Shown here: piece after piece, positions 26,327-33,419 of the stretch
Position numbering within the stretch: position 1 is the first letter of the stretch
How the letters are laid out: every line of letters starts with the position of its first letter
From: Desulfobacterales bacterium RIFOXYA12_FULL_46_15
Lineage (GTDB): Bacteria; Desulfobacterota; Desulfobacteria; Desulfobacterales; Desulfobacteraceae
DNA: 55,077 nucleotides
Assembly (NCBI GenBank): GCA_001799395.1
Contig: MGTJ01000049.1
Coordinates: forward strand, 1-55,077
Reading direction: 5' to 3'
Notes under the pieces: model-generated
Database searches by the model: none
Seen by the model: the letters and a program-made list of their open reading frames with translations, nothing else
Told to the model about the DNA's origin: nothing
Made by a program: the position numbers and the translations under genes

Positions 26327-27823
26327 ATGCCCATGGAAAACGCTTTGATAATAAAGAAATTCATTACGATTCTGTTTTTCTGGTTATTTTTATTATGTAG
26401 CCAGACATCGGCCGGGCAAAAGACACATACGGTTTTTTTTGAGGGGGAAGAAAACGAACTCCATGTTTATCGGATCAAGGGTGGTCAGCCTGGAAAAACG
26501 CTACTCATCATCGGTGGAATTCAGGGCGATGAACCGGGAGGATATCTTGCCGCAGATTTCTATGCTGATTTCCTGCTTGAAAAAGGGAACCTGATTGTTG
26601 TCCCAAGGGCTAATTTCCCATCTATTTTGAAAATGGAAAGACAGATTAATCAGGATATGAATCGGAAATTTCTGGATGATGAGATTTCCAATTATGAAAC
26701 AAAGGTTGTTGGTGTCCTGAAAAAATTGATCTGCGAGAGCGATTGTTTCTTAAATCTTCATGAGGGCTCAGGTTTCTATTCTCATAATTGGGAGAATGAG
26801 GAAAAAAATCCTGGAAAATTTGGCCAGTCAATTATAATTGATGATTCGGCTCTGCAAAGAACAGGTTCTGGAGGTCTTATCAATCTTGAAGAAATAGCGG
26901 GGCTGGTTGTTGATAAGATCAATACTTATATTGACAATAAAAATCATTTTTTCCATGTTAACAACCACAGGACAAATCACGCAGACTCAATTCATAAAGA
27001 ACAGCTCAGATCGGCAACCTATTATGCCTATAACACCTGCAAGATTCCGGCTTTTGGAATAGAATCCGCCAAAATACTTCCGCTGGAACAAAAAGTCAAA
27101 CAGCATATTCATGCCATCAATGGATTCATGGAAGTTATGGATATTGTCCCAAAAAATCCGAATATTGATCTGAAAAAGCCGGAAATGCAATATATGATAA
27201 TATCCGTAAACGATTCGACTCCGGTTGTTATTGAAAAAATGCAGCGTCTAAAGATTAATAAAGGAGATACAATTAAAGTCCATGATATTATAGCAAACTA
27301 CGAACGAGGGCTCAGTGTGGATGTAATCGGGCTTGGAAATAAATTTAATGATATGAAAAATGAACTGATTGTCAATGTATCAACCCGGATTGAAGTCAAG
27401 AAAGATTTTTATAAATGCGGAAGCGTTTTTATTGATATCGATTCTCAAGGCTCAACCGAGTCAAAAAAGTTTGTAGTCACAGAAACCGGGGAAGTCAGTA
27501 TTTTAAAATATAAATTTAAAATCAATGACAAGCCGTTACTTGTCGATAACCAAAGCCATGTTAAGGTGCGCATGGGGGACCGGTTAATGATTGAAGACAT
27601 TGTCTCAGGCGCTGTTGATCCTTCTAAATATATTGTTAATTTTAAAGGATTTATCGGTAATTCGGATAATAATACGGGTGAAGACAGGGGGTATGTGATT
27701 CATATATCCGAAGGGTCACTGATGAAGCGTTACTCTGTTCAAAACAAGGGAGAATGCTACCACGTGGTAACAACATTGGATGGAAAAGAAATGGGGAAAA
27801 TTTTTATTGATATCCAGCCATAG
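26327..27823 (+). CDS. M99-family peptidoglycan carboxypeptidase (Csd4/Pgp1-like)
   Basis: A 498-residue exported protein (signal sequence about 1-30). The zinc site reads Gln66-x-x-Glu69 in GGIQGDEPGG and His145 in FLNLHEGSG; a late Glu247 in PAFGIESAK is the probable general base. The Gln/Glu/His ligand set, in place of the His/Glu/His of ordinary M14 enzymes, is characteristic of Csd4, the Helicobacter D,L-carboxypeptidase that cleaves mDAP from muramyl tripeptides. The C-terminal 200 residues form beta domains as in M99 proteins. It follows the TM protein directly (stop and start abut); bactofilin starts 19 nt after it. Confidence 0.82.
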   Translation: MPMENALIIKKFITILFFWLFLLCSQTSAGQKTHTVFFEGEENELHVYRIKGGQPGKTLLIIGGIQGDEPGGYLAADFYADFLLEKGNLIVVPRANFPSILKMERQINQDMNRKFLDDEISNYETKVVGVLKKLICESDCFLNLHEGSGFYSHNWENEEKNPGKFGQSIIIDDSALQRTGSGGLINLEEIAGLVVDKINTYIDNKNHFFHVNNHRTNHADSIHKEQLRSATYYAYNTCKIPAFGIESAKILPLEQKVKQHIHAINGFMEVMDIVPKNPNIDLKKPEMQYMIISVNDSTPVVIEKMQRLKINKGDTIKVHDIIANYERGLSVDVIGLGNKFNDMKNELIVNVSTRIEVKKDFYKCGSVFIDIDSQGSTESKKFVVTETGEVSILKYKFKINDKPLLVDNQSHVKVRMGDRLMIEDIVSGAVDPSKYIVNFKGFIGNSDNNTGEDRGYVIHISEGSLMKRYSVQNKGECYHVVTTLDGKEMGKIFIDIQP

Positions 27824-27842
27824 GCTATCGAGGAGATTTAAA

Positions 27843-28253
27843 GTGGGAATAAAAAACAGCAAGAATCTTTCAATCATTGATAAAGAGCTGAAAATTGAGG
27901 GTTCAATATCAAGCAGTGGAAAATTGATTATCAAGGGCCAGGTCACAGGAACAATTGAAGGGGATGTGGTGATTATTGCCGAAGACGGGCAGGTGAATTC
28001 CAGTTCAACAAGAGTATCAAGTATTACCATTGGGGGAAATTTTAAAGGTGAGCTGATTGCTTCAAAAGAATTAATTATTCTTTCGACCGGAACATGTGCA
28101 GGAAAAGTGGAGTGTAAAGATCTGATTGTTGAGAACGGCGGTATTTTAAATGCTGAGGTGACCTGTAAAACCACCAGCAAGATTTCTACGGACCTGGAGT
28201 CGAAACATTTTGAACCTCTTGTCATAAGAGATAAGAAACAAATAGAAATTTAA
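27843..28253 (+). CDS. Bactofilin (CcmA-like)
   Basis: A 136-residue bactofilin. The core (about residues 15-115) is a right-handed beta-helix with the spaced pattern I.GSISSSGKLIIKGQVTGTIEGDVVI ... ITIGGNFKGELIAS, flanked by short disordered tails. Bactofilins polymerise without nucleotide and scaffold wall enzymes; CcmA in Helicobacter acts with Csd proteins. I chose GTG 27843, preceded by GAGGAG (27829-27834), since the longer frame from 27780 lies inside the M99 gene. It ends the cluster. Confidence 0.9.
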   Translation: MGIKNSKNLSIIDKELKIEGSISSSGKLIIKGQVTGTIEGDVVIIAEDGQVNSSSTRVSSITIGGNFKGELIASKELIILSTGTCAGKVECKDLIVENGGILNAEVTCKTTSKISTDLESKHFEPLVIRDKKQIEI

Positions 28254-28260
28254 ATTTAGC

Positions 28261-28289
28261 TTGACAGAATTTTAAAAAAAATATACTAA
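28261..28289 (+). promoter_or_regulatory. Promoter of rplM-rpsI
   Basis: TTGACA (28261-28266) with TACTAA (28284-28289) at 17-bp spacing, or TATACT (28282-28287) at 15 bp, immediately after the bactofilin stop. It mirrors the promoter before tolQ. Confidence 0.65.
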
Positions 28290-28326
28290 TTCCGGGTTGT
28301 GTTTATGAAAAGGAGCGTTGAGGAAA

Positions 28327-28761
28327 TTGAAAAAATATACTTATAGTGCAAAAAGATCGGATAATAAAGAGAACTGGTGTATTATTGATGCCAAAGATAA
28401 AATTCTTGGGAGACTCGCATCACAGGTGGCATATCGAATTCGCGGAAAGAATAATCCTCTTTTTTCACCCCACGTTGATACTGGAGACTGGGTTATTATT
28501 ATCAATGCAGAAAAAATTCGTATGACTGGGAACAAATTGGATCAGAAGAAATATTACCGCCATTCCGGATATATCGGCGGATTAACAACTGAAACAGCAA
28601 AAGAATTGCTTGCGAAGAAACCTGAAGAGGTTATTAAAAAGGCTGTTCGAGGCATGCTTCCCAAAAATCGGTTGGGGCGAAAACTTGGCAGAAAATTGTT
28701 TGTTTACGCAGGCGATCAGCATCCCCATGCTGCTCAGAAGCCTGATGCTGTTGAAATTTAA
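28327..28761 (+). CDS. rplM: 50S ribosomal protein L13
   Basis: A 144-residue uL13. Typical motifs are [12 protein letters not shown], the [13 protein letters not shown] strand, the HSGYIGGL loop and [12 protein letters not shown], ending [13 protein letters not shown]. Two TTG codons are possible starts: 28318 is only 2 nt from AGGAG, while 28327 has 11-nt spacing and gives the expected [10 protein letters not shown] beginning and a length near E. coli L13 (142). No ATG alternative exists in frame. Followed 25 nt later by rpsI, the conserved pairing. Confidence 0.95.
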   Translation: MKKYTYSAKRSDNKENWCIIDAKDKILGRLASQVAYRIRGKNNPLFSPHVDTGDWVIIINAEKIRMTGNKLDQKKYYRHSGYIGGLTTETAKELLAKKPEEVIKKAVRGMLPKNRLGRKLGRKLFVYAGDQHPHAAQKPDAVEI

Positions 28762-28786
28762 GGAAAAAAGGACGCGGTAATTATCA

Positions 28787-29182
28787 ATGGATAGCGGAAA
28801 CATTTTTTACGCGACTGGTAAGAGAAAAGGCTCTGTTGCCAAAGTGTGGTTAACACCTGGTAATGGAAATATTATGATTAATGATCTGGATGTTAATGAA
28901 TATTTTGAGCTGAATGTGGCAAAAGATTTATTGACGTCTCCTTTAGTGCTTACCGAAAAGAGCAGCGCTTTTGATGTGAGAGCCACAGTTATGGGTGGCG
29001 GGAAATCAGGTCAGGCGGGCGCCATTCGGCTTGGTGTTTCCAAAGCACTTGTAATCCTTGATCCTGACTTGAGAGGGGTGTTGAAAAGTGCAGGATTTCT
29101 TACAAGGGATTCTAGACAGAAAGAGCGGAAAAAATACGGAAAAAAAGGTGCAAGAGCCAGTTTCCAGTTTTCAAAAAGATAG
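28787..29182 (+). CDS. rpsI: 30S ribosomal protein S9
   Basis: A 131-residue uS9. [16 protein letters not shown] opens the fold, the core contains [17 protein letters not shown], and the basic C-terminal tail ends FQFSKR (the tail reaches the decoding site; the family usually ends SKR). It is followed by a strong terminator at 29211-29237. Confidence 0.98.
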   Translation: MDSGNIFYATGKRKGSVAKVWLTPGNGNIMINDLDVNEYFELNVAKDLLTSPLVLTEKSSAFDVRATVMGGGKSGQAGAIRLGVSKALVILDPDLRGVLKSAGFLTRDSRQKERKKYGKKGARASFQFSKR

Positions 29183-29210
29183 TTTTTTTTTCTATATCTC
29201 AAAAACATCA

Positions 29211-29237
29211 GGGGCAATTATTCGTTGCCCCTTTTTT
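29211..29237 (+). terminator. Rho-independent terminator after rpsI
   Basis: GGGGCAA (29211-29217) and TTGCCCC (29225-29231) form a GC-rich stem followed by TTTTTT (29232-29237). This is the clearest intrinsic terminator in the window. Confidence 0.88.
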
Positions 29238-29254
29238 GTCTTTGTGTGTCAGAA

Positions 29255-30676
29255 ATGAAGACATATTTATTCTACGATATTGAAACAAGCGGCTTAAACC
29301 CTGCCTTTGATCAGATCTTGACCTTTGCCGGTATTCGTACGGATCTTCACTTCCGGGAAATCAGCAGACAGTCTGTTATAATTAGATTGCGAAAGGACAT
29401 TGTTCCTTCACCAAAAGCTTTTTTAACCCATTGGTTAAAAAACGACGATCTGACTCTTGGAATAAATGAATATGAAGCTGCACAAATAATTCATAAGATT
29501 GTAAATATGCCTGGAACCATAAGTCTTGGATATAATTCACTTGGCTTTGACGATGAATTTTTACGTTTCATGTTCTATCGTAATCTTCTTGATCCATACA
29601 GCCATCAATATGGCAATGGTTGCAGCCGGATGGATGTCCTGCCGATTACAGTTGTTTTTCGAGTGTTCCATCCTGAATCCCTCAAATGGCCTGAAGTTGA
29701 TGGAAAACCAAGTTTGAAACTTGATTTGATCACTCGTGAAAATAACCTAACCACCTCGGGCAGGGCCCATGAAGCAATGAACGATGTGGAATCGGTAATT
29801 GAGCTTAGCAAGAAATTATTTCAAGAGGAAACCATCTGGAATTATTGCCTTGATTTTTTTGATAAAACAAAGGAAGAGGCAAGAATAAACAGTATCAAAA
29901 GCGATTTTAATATTCAGGACCGGTATTTTAAAGTCTGCATAATGATTTCCTTATCTTTTGGGTCAAAGATAAATTATATGGCCCCTGTCATTCATCTGGG
30001 TCAGTCGCTGCCTTATAAAAACCAAAGTCTGTGGTTACGCCTTGATTCAGAATCTATTCCGGGTTTTGGCAACGAATTGAGCACTGACGATGCTCATGTG
30101 ATAAGAAAACGATCCGGGGATGGATTGATCATCCTGCCGGCCCTTGACAGGTTCTGGAATAAGATGCCGGTATTTTCAAAACAGTTTTCGGATGAAAATC
30201 TTGGGAAAATTCGTAAGGACTGGAAAAAGTTTTTTGATTATATCCGATACAATCTTGAATACAAATACCCTTATATCCCTGATATAGATCCGGACGCAGC
30301 ACTTTATCAGGATGGTTTTTTTTCCATAAAGGAGAAAAAACAATGCGAACTGTTTCATAAAACAAGAAATGATCTTAAACATGGAATTATAGATCAAATA
30401 CAAAGTCTTAGGATTAGAGCCCTGGTGCTTCGTATCCTTGATAGAAATTTTTTGGAAGAATCTTTTAATACAAAAAGCAAAGACTATCAACGCCATTTAA
30501 GCAGACTTCGATCCCTTTCAGAGGGAGATAAAATCAAGGGTTACAGGGGCGATACGAAATATGACCGATCCCAGGGGCTTGCCGAGCTGATAGAGCTTGA
30601 AAATACATCAACCAATTGTGATACGCATCAAAAAGAAATGATGAATTGGCTGAAAGAGTATATAAAAAAATTTTAA
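29255..30676 (+). CDS. sbcB: Exonuclease I (SbcB-type) 3'-5' ssDNA exonuclease
   Basis: A 473-residue DnaQ-like DEDDh exonuclease with exonuclease I architecture. The catalytic acids are in YDIETSGLNP (Asp/Glu), YNSLGFDDEFLRF (Asp) and the HEAMNDVES (His/Asp) motif. The C-terminal half matches the SH3-like and helical ExoI_C regions. E. coli ExoI is 475 residues. I chose ATG 29255; an upstream in-frame alternative at 29225 lies inside the terminator of rpsI. Its stop overlaps that of the convergent PilZ gene in the tetranucleotide TTAA. Confidence 0.88.
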   Translation: MKTYLFYDIETSGLNPAFDQILTFAGIRTDLHFREISRQSVIIRLRKDIVPSPKAFLTHWLKNDDLTLGINEYEAAQIIHKIVNMPGTISLGYNSLGFDDEFLRFMFYRNLLDPYSHQYGNGCSRMDVLPITVVFRVFHPESLKWPEVDGKPSLKLDLITRENNLTTSGRAHEAMNDVESVIELSKKLFQEETIWNYCLDFFDKTKEEARINSIKSDFNIQDRYFKVCIMISLSFGSKINYMAPVIHLGQSLPYKNQSLWLRLDSESIPGFGNELSTDDAHVIRKRSGDGLIILPALDRFWNKMPVFSKQFSDENLGKIRKDWKKFFDYIRYNLEYKYPYIPDIDPDAALYQDGFFSIKEKKQCELFHKTRNDLKHGIIDQIQSLRIRALVLRILDRNFLEESFNTKSKDYQRHLSRLRSLSEGDKIKGYRGDTKYDRSQGLAELIELENTSTNCDTHQKEMMNWLKEYIKKF

Positions 30677-31425
30677 TTTTTTCCGCTGAGCCTTTTTAAC
30701 TCATCAACCTGGGCATTGTGGATGAATTTGTTTAATAACACTTCATTTTGATTGGAAAGGCTGATAATTTTCAATCCTATCAATATATAAGTTTCAGAAT
30801 ATCCTGGATTGATTCGTGTGACTTGAGTGCGAATAGGAATCTTACCCAAAGGTTTGCCCTTGTCAGTATCAACCAACAGCATTCCAAACACTATTTCTTC
30901 ATTGAACTTAACGTCACAAAGAGGGTTTGACTTTTTACTATTTGTCTTGGGAATAACAATACTAATCCCGTTAAGGGAAACATCTCTGACAGAAAAATAC
31001 TCCGGACTTCGATACTCGAGATCCCTATATAAGATTTTGCTTTTTATAATGTATTTTGTACTGAGCGGCAGACGGAATGCAGACCGGATATTGGTTTCTT
31101 GAACCGGCAGTTGATATTTCAAAATTACGGCACGAACATTTGTTTTATTGGCAAGCAAGTATTGATCGATCAAGGTAAAACCATTACATTTTACACCAAA
31201 CCTGGCTTTTCTGTTTTTTTCATGGATAATGGCAGTCAAATGGAGTTCGCTGAAAGTGGTTTTTTGTGAAAAAGCCTTCAGGGGTTGGGCAATTGTAATA
31301 ATCTCTTTTTTAAAATCAACATCATAAATAATCGACGATTTGGAATAGGGTGCCAGGGAATTTATGTTAAAAACCAGATCTACCCCGACGGACGGAAGAA
31401 ATATTTTATCTATGGCAAAGGTCAC
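30673..31425 (-). CDS. PilZ-domain protein (YcgR-like)
   Basis: 250 residues, GTG start. An N-terminal YcgR/PilZN-like beta domain (about 1-110) precedes a PilZ domain with the c-di-GMP-binding signature R114-S-A-F-R118 and D148-V-S-L-N-G153, matching RxxxR and DxSxxG. YcgR-type proteins act on flagellar motors; here that is an inference. It is separated from hup by a 12-bp hairpin. Confidence 0.82.
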   Translation of the reverse strand: MTFAIDKIFLPSVGVDLVFNINSLAPYSKSSIIYDVDFKKEIITIAQPLKAFSQKTTFSELHLTAIIHEKNRKARFGVKCNGFTLIDQYLLANKTNVRAVILKYQLPVQETNIRSAFRLPLSTKYIIKSKILYRDLEYRSPEYFSVRDVSLNGISIVIPKTNSKKSNPLCDVKFNEEIVFGMLLVDTDKGKPLGKIPIRTQVTRINPGYSETYILIGLKIISLSNQNEVLLNKFIHNAQVDELKRLSGKN

Positions 31426-31435
31426 TGTGGAAATT

Positions 31436-31472
31436 ATTCAGGCAGTACCCGGTTTTCAGATACTGCCTGAAT
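31436..31472 (-). terminator. Terminator hairpin after the HU gene
   Basis: ATTCAGGCAGTA (31436-31447) and TACTGCCTGAAT (31461-31472) form a perfect 12-bp stem with a 13-nt loop, 15 nt after the hup stop on the minus strand. Only AATTT follows, so the U tract is weak. Confidence 0.65.
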
Positions 31473-31487
31473 GAATCCTTAAGGATC

Positions 31488-31766
31488 TTATTTTACAGAG
31501 TCTTTAAGTGCTTTTCCAGGAACAAATTTAGGTACATTTCTTGCAGGGATGTTAATTTCTTTTCCTGTTTGAGGATTCCTTCCTTTTCTGGCTTTTCTTT
31601 TTGCGGTTTTGAATGTGCCAAAGCCAACCAGCGTGACGGAATCATTGCTCGACAAGGCTTCAGTTATTGCTTTGATAGTGCAGTCAACCGCTGCCTGAGC
31701 ATCTTTTTTGCTGCTAAGTACTTCTGAAACCTTGTTGATTAAATCACCTTTGTTCATCTTGATCAC
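31488..31766 (-). CDS. hup: HU-family DNA-binding protein
   Basis: A 92-residue histone-like protein. The helical N-terminus starts [15 protein letters not shown] (start could be either Met). The conserved [28 protein letters not shown] arm tip and [13 protein letters not shown] end are present. HU dimers bend and compact DNA. A Shine-Dalgarno AGGAG lies upstream, and a TTGACA promoter and CGTTACGT repeats precede it. Confidence 0.96.
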   Translation of the reverse strand: MIKMNKGDLINKVSEVLSSKKDAQAAVDCTIKAITEALSSNDSVTLVGFGTFKTAKRKARKGRNPQTGKEINIPARNVPKFVPGKALKDSVK

Positions 31767-31822
31767 TCCTTTTTTTAGGTTTTAGAAATTTCCAAATACT
31801 AAATTTGTTGTTAAAACACTTT

Positions 31823-31870
31823 CGTTACGTTTTATATTCACTCAAATCAGCTTTTCACGGTACGTTACGT
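31823..31870. repeat. Two CGTTACGT repeats upstream of hup
   Basis: CGTTACGT occurs at 31823-31830 and again at 31863-31870, exactly 40 bp apart (about four helical turns). The second copy spans the predicted hup -10 region; the first lies in the leader. Possibly an operator for looping or autoregulation. Confidence 0.4.
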
Positions 31871-31890
31871 CGTTGAGAAGGGCGTGTCAA
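31862..31890 (-). promoter_or_regulatory. Promoter of the HU gene
   Basis: Minus-strand TTGACA (31885-31890), 17-bp spacer, TAACGT (31862-31867). The -10 is imperfect and overlaps one of two CGTTACGT repeats. Confidence 0.45.
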
Positions 31891-31968
31891 GTCTTTATTC
31901 ATATTTTTTTAAAAAATTATTGCAGGTTTTTAATAAAAAACATAAAATTGCTTAAAAAGGAGAAAAAT

Positions 31969-32430
31969 ATGGATGCAACCCTTGTGAATCCTTTCATTGA
32001 AGGTACTTTACATATTCTTGATACCACAGCATTTGTTAAAGTGAAACCCGAGACCCCTTTCTTAAAAAAAAGCCGGAATTCTTTAGGAGACATTTCCGGC
32101 TATCTTGAAATTTCCGGCGATCTTACAGGGTCGGCTGCCGTCAGTTTCTCTGAGAAAAGTATTCTGGGAATTGTCTCTGCAATGTTTGGAGAGGATATGA
32201 CACAAATCAATGATGAGATTAAGGACGCGGTCGGTGAAATCAGTAATATGGTTGCAGGCCAAGTTACAACCAAAATTGCTGAGTTGAATAAGAAAGTGAA
32301 AGTCAAGTTCAAGGAGATCATAATGGGGCAGGATAAACTAATACCCCATATTGACGGGGCGAAATATGTACTTGCGCTTCCCTTCAGGACGACAAAAGGG
32401 AAAGTTGTGATTGAGGTAAGCTATCGCTGA
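31969..32430 (+). CDS. cheX: CheX-type chemotaxis phosphatase
   Basis: A 153-residue CheC/CheX/FliY-family protein. The single active-site motif E90-I-S-N93 (in DAVGEISNMVAGQ) fits CheX, which dephosphorylates CheY-P. Other features are an N-terminal strand and helix set and LALPFRT near the end. I chose ATG 31969, preceded by AAAAAGGAG; an in-frame extension to 31873 has no site. It stands alone, away from other che genes, so it could act on another receiver domain. Confidence 0.85.
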   Translation: MDATLVNPFIEGTLHILDTTAFVKVKPETPFLKKSRNSLGDISGYLEISGDLTGSAAVSFSEKSILGIVSAMFGEDMTQINDEIKDAVGEISNMVAGQVTTKIAELNKKVKVKFKEIIMGQDKLIPHIDGAKYVLALPFRTTKGKVVIEVSYR

Positions 32431-32437
32431 CTTGCAT

Positions 32438-33229
32438 TTAACGGCTGATAGTCCCGAAATACCATTGGATCAGCCCATCTCCAAAGAAAATATATAAAAT
32501 TGCCCCGATTGATAAAAAAGGGCCGAAAGGAATTCTGAACTTAGTATCTGATATCCTCATATAGAACATGGTTGAAATCCCTGCAACGGTTCCGAGAAGA
32601 GAGCCTGCAAAAACAGTAAAAAAAACACCTTTAATCCCTGTCGCCGCACCAATCATGGCAAGAAGCTTGATATCTCCGCCGCCCATTCCTTCCTGTTTTT
32701 TGACAAGATAATAAAACGCTGCAACCGCGTATAGAATTCCACCCCCGCTCAATATCCCCATAAAAGATTGCATGACTGTCATTTCAGGCAGGAAATAAAA
32801 GGAGGACGTAAAAGCAAATATGCCTGGGATGGATATACAGTCGGGTATGATCTGGTGATCAATATCGATAAAGGAAATGATGATCAGGACACAGATAAAA
32901 AAAAACCAGTAGATTAAAGCAAAAGTAAGGGCAAATTTGAAAAATAACAAAACGGCAAAGGCACCGGTTAAGGCTTCGACAAAAGGATATCGAATTGAAA
33001 TCGAATGATTGCAGAATTTGCATCGGCCCCATAGACAGACATAGCTCAAGATCGGGATATTGAGATAAAATGGAATGCTGCCGTGACAATCAGGACAGGA
33101 TGAACCAGGAGAGATGATGGACCGGTTTTCAGGAATCCGATAAATGCAGACATTTAAAAAACTGCCGATACAGGTTCCGAATATAAAAGCGAAAAATCCG
33201 TAAAAAATTCTATTTTCAGCCATGGTCAT
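32438..33229 (-). CDS. pilD: Prepilin peptidase (PilD/GspO)
   Basis: A 263-residue polytopic aspartyl protease and N-methyltransferase processing type IV prepilins. The N-terminal zinc cysteines are CPDC (about 46-49) and CKFC (about 71-74). The catalytic Asps are in ISFIDIDHQIIPD and GGGDIKLLAMIGA (GxGD-type). About 7-8 TMs. Starts at ATG 33229 or the second ATG two codons on. It matches the GspE/PilB ATPase at the window start, indicating a pilus or type II secretion system elsewhere. Confidence 0.95.
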   Translation of the reverse strand: MTMAENRIFYGFFAFIFGTCIGSFLNVCIYRIPENRSIISPGSSCPDCHGSIPFYLNIPILSYVCLWGRCKFCNHSISIRYPFVEALTGAFAVLLFFKFALTFALIYWFFFICVLIIISFIDIDHQIIPDCISIPGIFAFTSSFYFLPEMTVMQSFMGILSGGGILYAVAAFYYLVKKQEGMGGGDIKLLAMIGAATGIKGVFFTVFAGSLLGTVAGISTMFYMRISDTKFRIPFGPFLSIGAILYIFFGDGLIQWYFGTISR

Positions 33230-33367
33230 TCTTTTTAAAAAATTATCAGCATCCTTTATCAGCCTTTATTTTTTTTTTTGCAAGGATATTGTAAAATTTG
33301 AAATGTGTTTTATTGTACAATCACAATTCACAAGGGTTGTGGATGCTTATTAAACGGTTGACGACAG

Positions 33368-33394
33368 CGCTTGGTGAGATGAACTCACCAAGTG
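33368..33394 (+). promoter_or_regulatory. Stable hairpin in the lon 5' leader
   Basis: CTTGGTGAG (33370-33378) pairs with CTCACCAAG (33384-33392) around ATGAA; a G-T and a C-G pair extend it to 11 bp. It ends 25 nt before the lon ATG, just upstream of the AAGGAG site. It may stabilise the mRNA or act as a thermosensing or protein-binding leader; no T tract follows, so it is not an obvious terminator. Confidence 0.5.
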
Positions 33395-33419
33395 TTTATA
33401 TAGGGGCAAAGGAGTTATA

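Noticed and set aside
27780-27842. Longer bactofilin starting at ATG 27780
   Set aside because: The extra 21 residues lie inside the M99 gene, while GTG 27843 has a strong GAGGAG site and a typical bactofilin N-terminus.
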